Shown here piece after piece: positions 36,647-49,134 of a DNA stretch of 64,000 nt (positions are counted from its first letter, which is position 1; each line of letters starts with the position of its first letter). The notes beneath the pieces are model-generated. The model made no database searches, was not told the origin of the DNA, and saw only the letters and a program-made list of their open reading frames with translations. Source of the stretch: Aliihoeflea sp. 40Bstr573 (GTDB lineage Bacteria > Pseudomonadota > Alphaproteobacteria > Rhizobiales > Rhizobiaceae); assembly GCF_024105655.1 (NCBI RefSeq), contig NZ_JAAAMH010000004.1, positions 217,522 to 281,521 on the forward strand, given 5' to 3'. Position numbers and translations under genes: made by a program.

Positions 36647-37645
36647 ATGCTCAAGACCCCCTATCTCCTCTTTCTCGGCGACGCGCCCGACCAGCTTGCG
36701 GCCAAGGTGGCCAATGGCATCAAGGACTGGCGCCCGGAGCTGTCGGTCGGGCAGTTCCGCATGGAAGGCTGCAAGGCCAACATGGGCCTGACCGACATGA
36801 CGATCGCGCAGGCGAAGGCTGCGGGGGCCAAGACGCTGGTGATCGGCGCCGCCAATCGCGGCGGCGTGATCTCGAAAAGCTGGATCGCGGTGATGAAAGA
36901 GGCGATCGAGGCCGGGATGGACATCGCTTCGGGACTGCACGATCTCCTGTCGGAAGTGCCCGAACTGGTCGAAGCCGCCGAACGGCACGGCACGAGACTG
37001 ATCGACGTGCGCATTCCGACCGTCGACTATCCGATCGCCAATGGCGTCAGGCGCGCCGGCAAGCGTTGCCTGGCGGTCGGCACGGACTGTTCGGTGGGCA
37101 AGATGTACACCGCGCTCGCGATGGAAAAGGTCATGCGCGAGCGCGGCATGAAGGCCATGTTCCGCGCGACCGGCCAGACCGGCATCCTGATCACCGGCGA
37201 GGGCGTGCCGCTCGATGCGGTGATCGCCGATTTCATGGCCGGCTCGATCGAATGGCTGACGCCCGACAACGATGCGAGCCACTGGGACCTGATCGAGGGG
37301 CAGGGCAGCCTCTTCCACGCCTCCTATTCGGGGGTGACGCTCGCCCTCATTCATGGCGGCCAGCCGGATGCGCTGGTTCTCTGCCACGAACCGACGCGCG
37401 ACCACATGCGCGGCCTGCCTGGCTACAAGCTGCCCTCGCTCGAGGCTCTGCGCGATCTGGCGCTGACCATGGCGCGGATGGTCAATGCCGACTGCAAGGT
37501 GGTCGGCATTTCGGTCAATACGGCGGCGATGTCGGCAGCCGACGCCCGGGCGTACCTCGCAGACGTCGAGGCGAAGATGGGCCTGCCGGCCGTCGATCCG
37601 TTCCGCGATGGCGCGGAACGGCTTGTCGACGCGCTGGAGGGGTGA
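36647..37645 (+). CDS. dgcN: DgcN-like D-glutamate N-acetyltransferase (DUF1611)
   Basis: 332-residue DUF1611-family protein. The central P-loop-like segment is LAVGTDCSVGKMYTALAMEK, followed by FRATGQTGILITGEGVPLDAVIADF and DLIEGQGSLFHASYSGVTLALIHG. In marine bacteria DgcN acetylates D-glutamate before racemisation by DgcA; that assignment is family knowledge. No dgcA (enolase-superfamily) gene is next to it here. The ATG at 36647 is preferred because AGGAAACCGAGG precedes it. The stop abuts the convergent DUF1330 stop at 37646 with no spacer. Confidence 0.8.
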   Translation: MLKTPYLLFLGDAPDQLAAKVANGIKDWRPELSVGQFRMEGCKANMGLTDMTIAQAKAAGAKTLVIGAANRGGVISKSWIAVMKEAIEAGMDIASGLHDLLSEVPELVEAAERHGTRLIDVRIPTVDYPIANGVRRAGKRCLAVGTDCSVGKMYTALAMEKVMRERGMKAMFRATGQTGILITGEGVPLDAVIADFMAGSIEWLTPDNDASHWDLIEGQGSLFHASYSGVTLALIHGGQPDALVLCHEPTRDHMRGLPGYKLPSLEALRDLALTMARMVNADCKVVGISVNTAAMSAADARAYLADVEAKMGLPAVDPFRDGAERLVDALEG

Positions 37646-37939
37646 TTACCCCTCGTAGCCTTCCATGATGGTCATCTCGGCATCCGCCACTTCCTGGCGG
37701 ATCGCCTTGGCCGCCTGGTACTCGGCAGAATTGTAGCAGTCGAGCGCGTCTTTCATCGAGGCGAATTCGATGACGACGTTGCGCGAGCGGCCCTTGCCTT
37801 CCATGGCGTGATAGGTGCCGCCACGCGCCAGGAATTTCGCGCCATAGCGCTCGAAGGCTGGCTTGGCGGTCGACACGTAATCCTTGTAGCGCTCGGGATC
37901 GCGGACATCCACATGTGCGATCCAGTAACCCTTTGCCAT
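37646..37939 (-). CDS. DUF1330 family protein
   Basis: 97-residue protein of the DUF1330 dimeric alpha/beta-barrel fold. Characteristic segments are GYWIAHVDVRDPERYKDYV, YGAKFLARGGTYHAMEG and RNVVIEFASMKDALDCYNSAEYQ. The biochemical role is unknown. It is the last gene of the FMN reductase-pyrF-DUF1330 run, and its ATG shares one base with the pyrF stop (TGATG). Confidence 0.88.
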   Translation of the reverse strand: MAKGYWIAHVDVRDPERYKDYVSTAKPAFERYGAKFLARGGTYHAMEGKGRSRNVVIEFASMKDALDCYNSAEYQAAKAIRQEVADAEMTIMEGYEG

Positions 37940-38643
37940 CAGTTCCTCCTTTGGATGGTTTGCATTTCTTCGAGAATGGCGCGTGCGGCCGCGCGCCGGT
38001 CGGCAGCGGCGATGATCGGACGTGCGACGACCAGATGGCTGGCGCCGGCTGTGAGCGCGTCGGCGGGCGTCACCACGCGCTTCTGGTCGCCATGATCGGC
38101 GCCGGCGGGGCGGATGCCGGGCGTGACGACGGCCATTTCAGCTCCCACGATGCCGCGAACTCGCGCGGCTTCCGCCGCCGAGCAGACGATGCCGCCCATG
38201 CCCGCGACGCGCGCCTGCTCGGCGCGGCGGGTGACCAGCGTTTCGGGGTCATCGCGATAGCCGGCCTCGGCAAGGTCGGCTGCATCCATCGAGGTCAGGA
38301 CTGTGACGCCGAGAAGGATGAGGTCGCTGCCGCGCGCAGCCTCCACGGCCGCGCGCATCGCCTTCGGATAGGCATGCAGCGTCAGCATGGTCACGCCCAT
38401 CTTCGCAATGTTCTCGACGCCCTTCGACACCGTGTTGTCGATATCGAGAAGCTTCATGTCGAGAAAGACCTGCTTCCCCTCTGCCGCAAGGTCGCGCGCG
38501 AATTCCAGTCCACCGGCGAAGACGAGCTGGTAGCCGATCTTGAAGAAGCCTGCGATCCCGTCGAGATCGCGCACCGCCTTTTCGGCGTCGGCGATCGTCG
38601 GCACGTCGAGCCCGATGATCAGGCGGTTGTCGATGGTGGTCAT
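37939..38643 (-). CDS. pyrF: Orotidine 5'-phosphate decarboxylase
   Basis: Last step of UMP synthesis. 234 residues. [31 protein letters not shown], and the catalytic D-x-K-x2-D motif in [14 protein letters not shown] are clear, with the C-terminal [16 protein letters not shown] phosphate loop. The ATG at 38643 overlaps the reductase stop (ATGA); the frame is open further upstream but that stretch lies inside the reductase gene. Confidence 0.96.
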   Translation of the reverse strand: MTTIDNRLIIGLDVPTIADAEKAVRDLDGIAGFFKIGYQLVFAGGLEFARDLAAEGKQVFLDMKLLDIDNTVSKGVENIAKMGVTMLTLHAYPKAMRAAVEAARGSDLILLGVTVLTSMDAADLAEAGYRDDPETLVTRRAEQARVAGMGGIVCSAAEAARVRGIVGAEMAVVTPGIRPAGADHGDQKRVVTPADALTAGASHLVVARPIIAAADRRAAARAILEEMQTIQRRN

Positions 38644-39233
38644 CTCATCCTCGGCGAGAGCAGGCGCGCACGATCGATCAGCGTGCGGCAGACATTTTCC
38701 ATGGCCTTGCGTGTGCGCTCGTCCTTGAAGCGGCCGGCCTCGTCGAAAGCATCGCCCGCGCGCGCGACCGAGCATTGCGGGGTGATGATCTCGACGCCGC
38801 AATTCATCAGAACGGCACGCAAATGGTAGAGCCCGCGAATACCGGCGAAATTGCCGTCCGAAGAGGAGCAGAGACCGGCGACCTTCCCGGCATATGGCTT
38901 GAACGGCCTGCCATTGTCGGCACGGACACGGCTCACCCAGTCGATGGCGTTTTTCAGGAGGGGCGGGATCGAGGAATTGTATTCCGGGCTCGCAATGAGA
39001 AGCCCGTCATGCGCCGCGATCTGGCGCGCCAGCCGAAGCGCATTTTCCGGAACGCCGTGCTCGCGCTCGAAATCCTGGTCAACGATGGGCAAAGGGTAGT
39101 CGGCCAGCGAGATGCGGGTGACGTCGGCGCCCTGCGCGCCGAGTTCGGATTGCGCCACGTCGGCGGTCTGGCCGCTAAAGGCGCCGGTCCGGATCGATCC
39201 GGCGAAAACCAGGATTCTGGGTGCTGCCTGCAT
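38640..39233 (-). CDS. NAD(P)H-dependent FMN reductase (ChrR-like)
   Basis: 197-residue flavodoxin-fold reductase. Visible are [18 protein letters not shown] (FMN phosphate loop), [24 protein letters not shown] (family signature) and [19 protein letters not shown]. Probably reduces quinones, azo compounds or chromate. The ATG at 39233 has AGAGGCGG just upstream; an earlier in-frame ATG at 39254 is possible. Translationally coupled to pyrF. Confidence 0.87.
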   Translation of the reverse strand: MQAAPRILVFAGSIRTGAFSGQTADVAQSELGAQGADVTRISLADYPLPIVDQDFEREHGVPENALRLARQIAAHDGLLIASPEYNSSIPPLLKNAIDWVSRVRADNGRPFKPYAGKVAGLCSSSDGNFAGIRGLYHLRAVLMNCGVEIITPQCSVARAGDAFDEAGRFKDERTRKAMENVCRTLIDRARLLSPRMR

Positions 39234-39289
39234 GCCGCCTCTCATCGCTCGCAACGCGATTAAAGCGCCCGCCGGTGCTTGTCAAAGTG

Positions 39290-39886
39290 TCAGGCGAGGG
39301 GTCGTCGATAGAGCCAGAGCTGGCTAGGCGGGAAATTGCGGAACACGAAGTCGTGGTGCTCGACCGTATAGTTGCCGTGGCCGGACGGAACGGGAGATTT
39401 CGGACCGTAGCTGATCTGGACGACCGGGCGGCCATGGGGAACGCGCGTCAAGAGGTCTTCGACATAGGCAACGCGGCGCGGTACAGGAAAATTGAGGAGA
39501 GGCACCGCCGAAACGATCGAATCAAAGATGAGGCCGCTCTTGTCGCCGAGCGTCTTGTCGAGGTCGAAGGCGTCACCCTCGATGATGTTGACCTCCGGAA
39601 ACTCAGCTTCGAGATGCTCGACGAAATCCGTCGAATATTCGATCGAATAGAGTTTTTGCGGCGCAATGCCCCGCTCCAGGATCGCCTTGGTGATGACCCC
39701 CGTGCCGGGTCCAAGTTCGAGTACCGGCAGGCCCGAGTCCGGGTTGATCACCGCCGCCATCCGTCGCGCGGTTACCGAACTCGTCGGCAGCATAGCGCCG
39801 ACGGCGCGTGGCTGGTCGATCCACCCCTTGAGGAACTTCAGCTCTTCGTCGAAATGGCGCGTCAGCTTCTGCAGCCCGTTCTTCAT
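39290..39886 (-). CDS. pmtA: Phospholipid N-methyltransferase PmtA
   Basis: 198-residue SAM-dependent methyltransferase of the rhizobial PmtA type, which converts phosphatidylethanolamine to phosphatidylcholine. An amphipathic N-terminus (LKFLKGWIDQPRAVGAMLPTS) is followed by motif I VLELGPGTGVITKAILERG, DAFDLDKTLGD, SAVPLLNFP, and QISYGPKSPVP near the C-terminus. Length matches characterised rhizobial enzymes. The start at 39886 is preferred because GAGGGACGAC precedes it. It lies 107 bp downstream of dnaJ. Confidence 0.85.
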   Translation of the reverse strand: MKNGLQKLTRHFDEELKFLKGWIDQPRAVGAMLPTSSVTARRMAAVINPDSGLPVLELGPGTGVITKAILERGIAPQKLYSIEYSTDFVEHLEAEFPEVNIIEGDAFDLDKTLGDKSGLIFDSIVSAVPLLNFPVPRRVAYVEDLLTRVPHGRPVVQISYGPKSPVPSGHGNYTVEHHDFVFRNFPPSQLWLYRRPLA

Positions 39887-39993
39887 GCGGCGTCGTCCCT
39901 CCATCTGGTGGGGCAAAGCCTACAGGCTAAGCGTGACCGAACAAGGACAATCCTGTCGCTCACACAGGATCGTGTGTCGCAACTGCGCTTTTC

Positions 39994-41118
39994 CTAGTTT
40001 CCGAACGATTCGAAAAAGTCCTTCATGCGATTGAAGAAGCCCGACGATTGCGGACTGTTTTCAGTCGAGGAGAGTTCCTCGAATTCCTCCAGCAATTCGC
40101 GCTGGCGCTTGGAGAGATTTTGCGGCGTCTCGACCGCGACCTGGATGTAGAGATCCCCCACCTGGTTCTGCCGCAGCACCGGCATGCCCTTGCCCTTCAT
40201 GCGGAACTGGCGGCCGTGCTGGGTGCCCTCGGGAACCTTGACGCGGGTCTGCGTGCCGTCGAGCGTCGCGACTTCGAACGCACCACCGAGCGCTGCCGTC
40301 GTCATCGAAATCGGCACCTTGCAGTAAAGGTCCGCGCCGTCGCGCTGGAAGAATTCGTGCGGCTTGAGCGACAGGAAGATGTAGAGATCTCCCGATGGTC
40401 CGCCGCGCAGACCAGCTTCCCCTTCGCCGGCGAGCCGGATGCGGGTGCCGTCCTCGATGCCGGCCGGAATGTTGACCGACAGCGCGCGTTCCTCGGTGAC
40501 GCGACCCTGGCCGGCGCACTTGCGGCAGGGATCCTGGATCGTCTGCCCGCGACCCTGGCATTGCGGACAGGTTCGCTCGATCGAGAAGAATCCCTGCGCC
40601 GCGCGAACCCGCCCGGAGCCCGAGCACATCGAACAGGTGACGGGCTGGGTGCCCGGTCTGGCGCCGGAGCCGGAGCATTCGTCGCAGACCATGGAAGAGG
40701 GCACGCGGATCTGGGCGGTCTTCCCGGCGAAGGCTTCCTCGAGCGTGACCTCCATGTTGTAGCGCAGGTCCGCGCCGCGATTGTTGGCGCCGCCGCGTCG
40801 GCGCGCGCCCATCATGTCGCCGAAGATGTCCTCGAAGATGTCTGCGAAGCCGCCGGCCTGGCCGAAGCCGCCGCCGCCACCTCCGAATCCACCCTGCTCG
40901 AAAGCGGCGTGGCCGAAGCGATCATACGCGGCGCGCTTTTGCGGGTCCTTCAGCGCCTCGTAGGCTTCGTTGATGTCCTTGAACTTGCGCTCCGCCTCGC
41001 CGTCACCCGGATTGCGGTCGGGATGGTACTGCATGGCCAGCTTGCGGAACGCGACCTTCAGCTCCTTCTCGTCGGCACCCTTCTGCACGCCGAGGGTTTC
41101 GTAATAGCAGGCCTTCAT
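39994..41118 (-). CDS. dnaJ: Chaperone protein DnaJ
   Basis: Co-chaperone of DnaK, 374 residues. J domain with YHPDRNPGD (HPD), a Gly/Phe-rich linker (residues 75-95), four zinc motifs ([36 protein letters not shown]), and a C-terminal substrate domain. The start [14 protein letters not shown] at 41118 fits the family and has CAGGGA upstream; the ATG at 41124 would have almost no spacing. It lies 216 bp after dnaK, with a terminator-like hairpin between them, so expression partly depends on read-through. Confidence 0.96.
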   Translation of the reverse strand: MKACYYETLGVQKGADEKELKVAFRKLAMQYHPDRNPGDGEAERKFKDINEAYEALKDPQKRAAYDRFGHAAFEQGGFGGGGGGFGQAGGFADIFEDIFGDMMGARRRGGANNRGADLRYNMEVTLEEAFAGKTAQIRVPSSMVCDECSGSGARPGTQPVTCSMCSGSGRVRAAQGFFSIERTCPQCQGRGQTIQDPCRKCAGQGRVTEERALSVNIPAGIEDGTRIRLAGEGEAGLRGGPSGDLYIFLSLKPHEFFQRDGADLYCKVPISMTTAALGGAFEVATLDGTQTRVKVPEGTQHGRQFRMKGKGMPVLRQNQVGDLYIQVAVETPQNLSKRQRELLEEFEELSSTENSPQSSGFFNRMKDFFESFGN

Positions 41119-41288
41119 GGTCATCCCTGGTCAGATCTCAAGATTAGGCGAAGGGGGGCACGGCGGCATCGATGCGATGCGCGGCACATCTAGGCCCGAT
41201 TTAGGAAGCCTAGAGCCGGTATGCCATAGGCAAGGCGCCACGCCATGCGTATTTCGGCAACAGATGGCGTTAAATCGCCACGAACGAA

Positions 41289-41313
41289 GAAACCCGGCGC
41301 ACGGCCGGGTTTC
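41289..41313 (-). terminator. Hairpin between dnaK and dnaJ
   Basis: A perfect 10-bp stem GAAACCCGGC/GCCGGGTTTC with a 5-base loop, 22 bp after the dnaK stop. On the minus strand it is followed by TTCGTTCGTGG, so it is a partial terminator that may lower dnaJ relative to dnaK. Confidence 0.6.
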
Positions 41314-41334
41314 GTTCTTTGAGCAAAGGAAGAA

Positions 41335-43254
<1,920 letters not shown>

Positions 43255-43381
43255 TTTCTTTCTTCTCTCCGCTTAAGCAGGCCGTCTGGACCCAATGCGA
43301 GGCGTTCCGGACGACGGCCCCTGTTCAGTGAAAATTCCGCCACCGGCACCTGTCGACCAGGCCCGGCTTGACTGTGCGGCG

Positions 43382-43411
43382 TATATAAGAAGGCGACATT
43401 TTTGGCGCAAG
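43382..43411 (-). promoter_or_regulatory. RpoH-type heat-shock promoter candidate for dnaK
   Basis: On the minus strand CTTGCG (43411-43406) and CTTATATA (43389-43382) are separated by 16 bp, resembling alphaproteobacterial sigma32 promoters (CTTG...CYTATNT). It leaves a leader of about 120 bp before dnaK. Confidence 0.55.
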
Positions 43412-43451
43412 TGACGGCTTGCGGCGTTTTTGAGCCGGATGTGACCGACCC

Positions 43452-44438
43452 TCAGATTTGCGCCCACCCGCCGCCTTCGCCGGCCAGGTACACGGCGTCT
43501 ATGACCTGCTGATTGCGCACGGAATCCTCGAGCGTGAAGATCTGGGCCTCCTCGCCGCGCGCAGCCTGGGCGAAGGCTTCGACCTCGAGCCGGTACTGCC
43601 GCGTACCGGGGAAGCGGAAAACGCGAGCTTCGACCCGCCTTTGATCGTGCAGTTCGATCCTGTGGTGGTCGAAGTCGCCGGCGTTGAACGGCGCCTGGAC
43701 CTGGATGAATCCCTCCTCGCCGTGGAACACCATTTCCTGCCGCAGAGCCATCTGCGTGGAGCAGTAGAAGGAAAGATCGAACGTGCCAAAATCGGCGGTG
43801 ACGTTGGCGTAGGTATCCGTCCCGAAATCGCGGTCCCGCTCGATCGTGGCGCGGATGCGCCGAGGCTCCATGCCCGTTGCAATCCGCGTAGTGACGACGG
43901 GGTAGACGCCGATATCTGGCAGCGCGCCCCCGCCCAGCTCCGGCCGGTTGCGCATGTTGTCCGGATCACGGTTGAAATAGGAGAACGCGCCCTGCACGTG
44001 CCGCAGCCGCCCGATCGCGCCCGCTGCGATCAGTTCGCGTATCTTTGCCCATTGCGGATGGTAGAAGACCATGAACGCTTCGGAAACCATGACCTTGTTG
44101 CGGTCCCGCGCGTCGATGACCGGCTGGATGTCGGCCGCCCGCAACGCCAGCGGTTTTTCGACCAGCACATGCTTGCCGGCATCCGCCGCCTTGATCGCCC
44201 ACTCCACGTGATCCGAAGTCGGTAGCGGAATGTAGACGCCCTCGACCGTATCGGACGCAAGCAACGCCTCGTAGGTGCCGAACGCGTACGGCGCCCCGAA
44301 CCGGTCTGCCAAGCCACGGGCGCGCTCTTCGTCGCGGCTGGCGATAGCGGACAGCACGCCGTTCTCGGATTCGAGGATTGCCGGGATCACGTGGTCGCGC
44401 GCGATCTTGGCCGTCGACAGAACTCCCCAGCGAAACAT
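43452..44438 (-). CDS. Gfo/Idh/MocA family oxidoreductase
   Basis: 328-residue NAD(P)-dependent dehydrogenase acting on sugars or related polyols. The Rossmann start is [20 protein letters not shown], the catalytic-type motif is [10 protein letters not shown] near residues 92-101, and [16 protein letters not shown] follows. The substrate is unknown. It follows pheT: GTGAGCATG places its start within a few bases of the pheT stop, with GGGGGTGA as ribosome site for the ATG at 44438 (a GTG at 44444 is the alternative). This makes it a co-translated passenger of the phe operon. Confidence 0.88.
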   Translation of the reverse strand: MFRWGVLSTAKIARDHVIPAILESENGVLSAIASRDEERARGLADRFGAPYAFGTYEALLASDTVEGVYIPLPTSDHVEWAIKAADAGKHVLVEKPLALRAADIQPVIDARDRNKVMVSEAFMVFYHPQWAKIRELIAAGAIGRLRHVQGAFSYFNRDPDNMRNRPELGGGALPDIGVYPVVTTRIATGMEPRRIRATIERDRDFGTDTYANVTADFGTFDLSFYCSTQMALRQEMVFHGEEGFIQVQAPFNAGDFDHHRIELHDQRRVEARVFRFPGTRQYRLEVEAFAQAARGEEAQIFTLEDSVRNQQVIDAVYLAGEGGGWAQI

Positions 44439-44440
44439 GC

Positions 44441-46846
44441 TCACCCCCGCAAAGCGCCTCCCGTCGTCTTTTCGACATTCGCGACGATCCTGGCGCCGAG
44501 CGCTTCGAAATCCTCATCGGTGAGCGTCCGGTCGGTCGGCTGGATGGCGACCTCGATGGCGATCGATTTCTTGTCGGGTCCAAGAGAGGCGCCTTCGAAC
44601 ACGTCGAAGACGCGCACGTCCGTGACGAGCTTCTTGTCGGCGCCGGCGGCAGCTTTGACGATTGCCGCGGCCTCGACGCTCTTGTCGACGACGAAGGCGA
44701 AATCACGCTTGACGCCCTGGAAGGGCGACAGGTCGAGGCGCGGCTTGGTGCGCGTCGGCTTCGCCTTGGGTTCGGGGATCGTGTCGAGATAAATCTCGAA
44801 GCCGGCGAGCGGCCCGCTTGCGTCGAGCGCTTCCAGCGTCCGCGGGTGGAACTCGCCGAACGTTCCGAGCACGATCTTCGGTCCGAGCTTGATCGTGCCG
44901 GATCGGCCAGGGTGATACCAGGCCGGTCCGCTGGCCTCGACCTGCAGCTTGTCGACCGGCGCGCCGGCAGCTTCCAGCGCGGCGAAAGCATCGGCCTTGG
45001 CGTCGAAGACGCCGACGGCGCCCGCATTGCCGCCCCAGTGGCGGCCCTGTCCGTCGAGCTTTGCCGTGCCGCGGCGCACACCTGCGGCGACGCGGCGCTG
45101 GTTGTCGGCGCCATCGCCCTCATAGATGCCCGAAACCTCGAACAGCGCGACGTCGCCGATACCGCGATCAGCATTGCGCTGCGCGGCGGCTATGAGCCCG
45201 GGCAGGAGCGAAGGCCGCATGTCCGACATGTCGGCGGCAATGGGATTGGCAAGGCGGAGCGCCGGCTGGCCACCGCCGAAAAGCTTCGCATGTTCCTCGG
45301 GAATGAACGACCAGGTCACGGCCTCCATCATGCCGCGAACGGCGAGCGCGCGCTTGACGAAGCGCGTGCGGATCTGGATCGGCGTCAGCATCTTGCCGTT
45401 CACGGCACCGAAGGTGGGCAGCGGCGCGGGCGCAATCCGGTCGACGCCGTAAATGCGCATCACCTCTTCGACGATATCGGCCTTGCCGTCGATGTCCGGC
45501 CGCCAGGAGGGTACCGCGACCTCGATCGCATCGCCCTTGTCCTGGGGTTTGAAGCCAAGACGGTCGAGGATCGACATGGACTCGGCCTTCGGCACGTCGA
45601 GCCCGGTCAGGCGCCTGACCTCGGACACCGGCATCGAAATGCGCTTGGCCTCGTGCCCGGCATAGCCGACGACTTCCGTCTCGCAGGGCGCGCCGCCGCA
45701 AATGTCCGTGACGAGCTGCGTGGCAAGCTCGATGCCCGGTATCATGAATTCGGGATCGACGCCGCGTTCGAACCGATAACGCGCATCGGTGATGATGCCG
45801 AGCTCGCGGCCCGTTCGCGCGATGTTCAGCGGCGACCAGAGCGCGGATTCGATCAGTACGTCGGTCGTTGTCTCGTCGCAGCCCGAATGCTCGCCGCCCA
45901 TCACGCCTGCGATCGATTCGACGCCGTTGTCGTCGGCAATGACGCACATCGAGGCGTTGAGCGTATACTCGCGGCCGTCGAGCGCGAGCACCTTCTCGCC
46001 ATCCTTGGCCGGGCGCACGACAAGGTCGCCGGCGACCTTGGCCGCGTCGAAGACATGCAGCGGGCGGCCGCGGTCGAAGGTGACATAGTTGGTGATGTCG
46101 ACCAGCGCGTTGATGGGGCGAAGGCCGATCGCGATCAGCTGCTGCTGCATCCACTTCGGCGAGGGGCCGTTCTTGACCCCTTTGACGAGGCGCAGCGCGA
46201 AGCCGTGGCAAAGCTCCGGATCGGCGATCGACACCTTGACCGGCGTCTCGCCCTTGCCGGCGACGGGAGCGATGGCCGGGGTCTTCAACGTGCCGAGCCC
46301 GGAAGCGGCCAGATCGCGCGCAATGCCGTAGACACTGGTGGCGTCAGGCCGGTTCGGCGTCAGGTTGATCTCGATCACCGGATCGTCGAGCCTGGCATAG
46401 GTCGCGAACGGCGTGCCGACGGGCGCATCGGCGGGCAGGTCGATGATGCCGTCATGCTCGTCGGAGAGCTGCAATTCGCGCTCCGAGCACATCATCCCGT
46501 GGCTTTCGACGCCGCGGATCTTGCCCACCGAAAGCGTCACGTCGATGCCGGGCACGTAGGAACCGGGTGCCGCGAACGCCCCGACGAGACCCTCGCGCGC
46601 ATTGGGCGCGCCGCATACGACTTGGATCGGCTTCCCGTCGCCGGTATCCACCATGAGGACGCGCAACTTGTCGGCGTCGGGGTGCTGGACCGCGCTCACC
46701 ACCCTTGCGATCACGAACGGCTTCAGCGCCGCCTTGTCGTCGACAGCCTCGACCTCGAGGCCGATCATGGTCAGCCGCTCGCAGATCTCGGCCAGCGAGG
46801 CATCGGTGTCGAGATGGTCCTTGAGCCAGGAAAGCGTGAATTTCAT
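44441..46846 (-). CDS. pheT: Phenylalanyl-tRNA synthetase beta subunit
   Basis: 801-residue beta chain of the heterotetrameric enzyme. Starts [21 protein letters not shown]; an EMAP/OB-like tRNA-binding domain ([21 protein letters not shown]), B3/B4 editing domain, B5 domain and the C-terminal ferredoxin-like anticodon domain ([18 protein letters not shown]) are all present. Unusually, its partner pheS is separated from it by a GFA-family gene. The start is 21 bp after that gene's stop. Confidence 0.97.
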   Translation of the reverse strand: MKFTLSWLKDHLDTDASLAEICERLTMIGLEVEAVDDKAALKPFVIARVVSAVQHPDADKLRVLMVDTGDGKPIQVVCGAPNAREGLVGAFAAPGSYVPGIDVTLSVGKIRGVESHGMMCSERELQLSDEHDGIIDLPADAPVGTPFATYARLDDPVIEINLTPNRPDATSVYGIARDLAASGLGTLKTPAIAPVAGKGETPVKVSIADPELCHGFALRLVKGVKNGPSPKWMQQQLIAIGLRPINALVDITNYVTFDRGRPLHVFDAAKVAGDLVVRPAKDGEKVLALDGREYTLNASMCVIADDNGVESIAGVMGGEHSGCDETTTDVLIESALWSPLNIARTGRELGIITDARYRFERGVDPEFMIPGIELATQLVTDICGGAPCETEVVGYAGHEAKRISMPVSEVRRLTGLDVPKAESMSILDRLGFKPQDKGDAIEVAVPSWRPDIDGKADIVEEVMRIYGVDRIAPAPLPTFGAVNGKMLTPIQIRTRFVKRALAVRGMMEAVTWSFIPEEHAKLFGGGQPALRLANPIAADMSDMRPSLLPGLIAAAQRNADRGIGDVALFEVSGIYEGDGADNQRRVAAGVRRGTAKLDGQGRHWGGNAGAVGVFDAKADAFAALEAAGAPVDKLQVEASGPAWYHPGRSGTIKLGPKIVLGTFGEFHPRTLEALDASGPLAGFEIYLDTIPEPKAKPTRTKPRLDLSPFQGVKRDFAFVVDKSVEAAAIVKAAAGADKKLVTDVRVFDVFEGASLGPDKKSIAIEVAIQPTDRTLTDEDFEALGARIVANVEKTTGGALRG

Positions 46847-46867
46847 CGGTCTCGTCCAGTTGTATCG

Positions 46868-47266
46868 TCAGCGCTCGATCGAAAAGCCCTCAAAGCGCGG
46901 AAGGTCGTCGGCAATGTGAAGGAACGGCAGCCGCCGCTTCTCGAAGGCATGCATGGTTGGCGCATAGCGCTCCGGCTCGTCCATGAAGCCGAGCGACAGA
47001 TAGGTTTCGCCCGGCAGTTTGTCATCGCGATAGCCGATCTGGCTGCCGCAATGGTCGCAAAAGCGCCGCTCCACACCGCCGGCCCGCCACGTCTTCGGCT
47101 CGCCGTGCCAGGTCAGGTCGCCGTCGCGAAAACCTACAAACGCCATCACGGGCGCGCCCGTCTGCTTGCGGCAGTCGCGGCAGTGGCAATAGGAGCGCCA
47201 GAAGGGTTCCGCGCTCGCCTCGGCGGAGATCAGGCCACAGCGACAGGAGCCGGAATGGAGGGTCAT
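46868..47266 (-). CDS. GFA/CENP-V domain zinc protein between pheS and pheT
   Basis: 132-residue protein of the glutathione-dependent formaldehyde-activating (GFA) fold. Zinc-binding pairs are visible in [21 protein letters not shown] and [11 protein letters not shown]. Family members rarely have proven enzymology; a role in formaldehyde handling is only by family name. The ATG at 47266 overlaps the pheS stop (ATGA), and pheT follows after 21 bp, so it is co-expressed with the tRNA synthetase. Confidence 0.85.
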   Translation of the reverse strand: MTLHSGSCRCGLISAEASAEPFWRSYCHCRDCRKQTGAPVMAFVGFRDGDLTWHGEPKTWRAGGVERRFCDHCGSQIGYRDDKLPGETYLSLGFMDEPERYAPTMHAFEKRRLPFLHIADDLPRFEGFSIER

Positions 47267-48351
47267 CCGTTGCTGAGCCCCCCGAACAGCGTCGGCATGT
47301 CGAGCGGACGGAAGCCGTAATGCGACAGCCAGCGTACGTCTGCGTCGAAGAAGGCGCGCAGATCGGGCATGCCGTATTTCAGCATGGCGATGCGGTCGAT
47401 GCCCATGCCCCAGGCAAAGCCCTGATATTCGTCCGGATCGAGGCCGCCGGCGCGCAGCACGTTTGGATGCACCATGCCGCAGCCGAGGATTTCCATCCAG
47501 TCGTTGCCTTCGCCAAAGCGCACTTCGCCCGGCCGCGAGCGGTCGCACTGGATGTCGACTTCCATCGACGGCTCGGTGAACGGGAAGAAGGACGGGCGAA
47601 AGCGCATCTTGACGCTCGGGACCTCGAAGAAGGCTTTGCAGAACTCTTCAAGCACCCACTTCATGTTCGCGACATTGGCCGATTTGTCGACGACGAGGCC
47701 TTCGACCTGATGGAACATCGGCGAGTGCGTCGCGTCGGAATCCTGCCGGTAGGTCTTGCCGGGGATTACGATTCGGATCGGCGGCTTTTGCGCTTCCATG
47801 GTCCGGATCTGGACCGGAGAGGTATGGGTGCGCAAAAGCTTGCGCTCCCCCGCCTCGTCGGGTTGGAAGAAGAACGTGTCGTGCATCTCGCGCGCCGGGT
47901 GGCCTTCGGGGAAGTTCAGCGCGGTGAAATTGTAGTAGTCCGTCTCGATGTCCGGACCTTCAGCGATGGCGAAACCCATGTCGCCGAAGATGGCCGTGAT
48001 CTCGTCGATCACCTGGCTGATCGGATGGATGCGGCCGCGCTCGGCCGGCGCCTGGCGCACGGGCAGCGTCACGTCGAGCGTTTCGGCGGCAAGCCGTGCG
48101 TTGATGGCTGCGTCGCGCAATTGGCTCTTGCGCGCTGTGATCGCGTCGCTGACGCGCAGCTTGAGCCCGTTGATCGCAGGTCCCATCGTTTGCCGCTCGT
48201 CGGCGCTCATCGCGCCCAGCGTCTTCAGCTTCTCCGAGATCGAGCCCTTCTTGCCCAGCGCCGCGACGCGCACGGCCTCGATCGCCTGCTCGTCGGATGC
48301 CGACGCGATGTCGCTCATCAGGCTCGCTTCCAGGGATTGCAGATCGCTCAT
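47263..48351 (-). CDS. pheS: Phenylalanyl-tRNA synthetase alpha subunit
   Basis: 362-residue catalytic chain. N-terminal coiled-coil tRNA-binding domain (residues 1-90), then class II motifs: motif 2 in [12 protein letters not shown] and motif 3 in [14 protein letters not shown] [17 protein letters not shown]. Starts [18 protein letters not shown] terminator for the upstream rplT lies between the two genes, so pheS is either read through or has its own promoter in the 134-bp gap. I saw no clear Phe-rich leader peptide. Confidence 0.97.
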   Translation of the reverse strand: MSDLQSLEASLMSDIASASDEQAIEAVRVAALGKKGSISEKLKTLGAMSADERQTMGPAINGLKLRVSDAITARKSQLRDAAINARLAAETLDVTLPVRQAPAERGRIHPISQVIDEITAIFGDMGFAIAEGPDIETDYYNFTALNFPEGHPAREMHDTFFFQPDEAGERKLLRTHTSPVQIRTMEAQKPPIRIVIPGKTYRQDSDATHSPMFHQVEGLVVDKSANVANMKWVLEEFCKAFFEVPSVKMRFRPSFFPFTEPSMEVDIQCDRSRPGEVRFGEGNDWMEILGCGMVHPNVLRAGGLDPDEYQGFAWGMGIDRIAMLKYGMPDLRAFFDADVRWLSHYGFRPLDMPTLFGGLSNG

Positions 48352-48408
48352 CTTGAATTCCAGCTTTGAAGAAGGTTGACGACGATCCTTACAAAGGACC
48401 GGCCGCCC

Positions 48409-48444
48409 AAAGAAAAACCCGCGCCGGCACTGCCAGCGCGGGTT
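48409..48444 (-). terminator. Intrinsic terminator after rplT
   Basis: On the minus strand a 9-bp stem AACCCGCGC/GCGCGGGTT with an 11-base loop is followed by TTTCTTTGG (the reverse of 48407-48415). It lies about 40 bp after the rplT stop. Confidence 0.75.
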
Positions 48445-48485
48445 CCCGATATCAGGTCGAACGAGTTCGGGAAAGACGCTGACGC

Positions 48486-48887
48486 TTAGGCGACAACGCT
48501 TTCAAACTGGTTCGGGGTCGTGTCCTTGAGATAGTCGAGCGAAGCCTTCGACTTGACGACGAGCGCGGCGAACGCCTGCGGCTCGTGGATCGCCATGTCG
48601 GAAAGCACCTTGCGGTCGATCTCGATGCCGGCCTTGTTGAGGCCGTCGATGAAGCGGCCATAGGTCAGGCCATGCTCGCGGACGGCAGCATTGATGCGCT
48701 GGATCCAGAGCGCACGGAAATTGCGCTTGCGGTTCTTGCGATCGCGATACGCATATTGCAGCGACTTCTCGACTGCCTGCTTTGCGATGCGGATGGTGTT
48801 CTTGCGGCGGCCGTAGAAACCCTTGGCGGCCTTCAGAACCTTCTTGTGCTTGGCGTGGGACGTTACGCCCCTTTTGACACGTGCCAT
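48486..48887 (-). CDS. rplT: 50S ribosomal protein L20
   Basis: 133-residue basic protein starting [19 protein letters not shown], with [25 protein letters not shown] in the globular part. L20 binds 23S rRNA early in assembly and in several bacteria represses its own operon. It follows rpmI by 37 bp. Confidence 0.98.
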   Translation of the reverse strand: MARVKRGVTSHAKHKKVLKAAKGFYGRRKNTIRIAKQAVEKSLQYAYRDRKNRKRNFRALWIQRINAAVREHGLTYGRFIDGLNKAGIEIDRKVLSDMAIHEPQAFAALVVKSKASLDYLKDTTPNQFESVVA

Positions 48888-48924
48888 GTCATGATCTCCT
48901 TAGAATTCGTCGGTCCGAGAGGCC

Positions 48925-49134
48925 TTAGAGGCCACCGCCATTGGGCAGATAGTTGCGGATCACCTTCTTGGCGTCGGGCTCCGCGAGGACCATCATGCCG
49001 CGTGCGTCGCGGATGAACTTGTTGGAACGCTTGATCATGCCATGGCGCTTGCCTGCGGCAGCCGCCTTGACCTTGCCAGTGCCGGTTATCTTGAACCGCT
49101 TCTTGGCAGAAGACTTCGTCTTCATCTTGGGCAT
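48925..49134 (-). CDS. rpmI: 50S ribosomal protein L35
   Basis: 69-residue basic protein: [30 protein letters not shown] and the C-terminal [12 protein letters not shown]. Co-transcribed with rplT. The 243-bp gap to infC contains its own promoter candidate. Confidence 0.98.
   Translation of the reverse strand: MPKMKTKSSAKKRFKITGTGKVKAAAAGKRHGMIKRSNKFIRDARGMMVLAEPDAKKVIRNYLPNGGGL

Noticed and set aside
44378..47320. Plus-strand open frame of about 980 codons antisense to pheT and the GFA gene
   Set aside because: Composition is Arg/His/Asp-rich shadow translation; the genes on the other strand are unambiguous.
48352..48485. Phenylalanine attenuator leader before pheS
   Set aside because: No short Phe-rich frame was seen; the hairpin there is explained as the rplT terminator.
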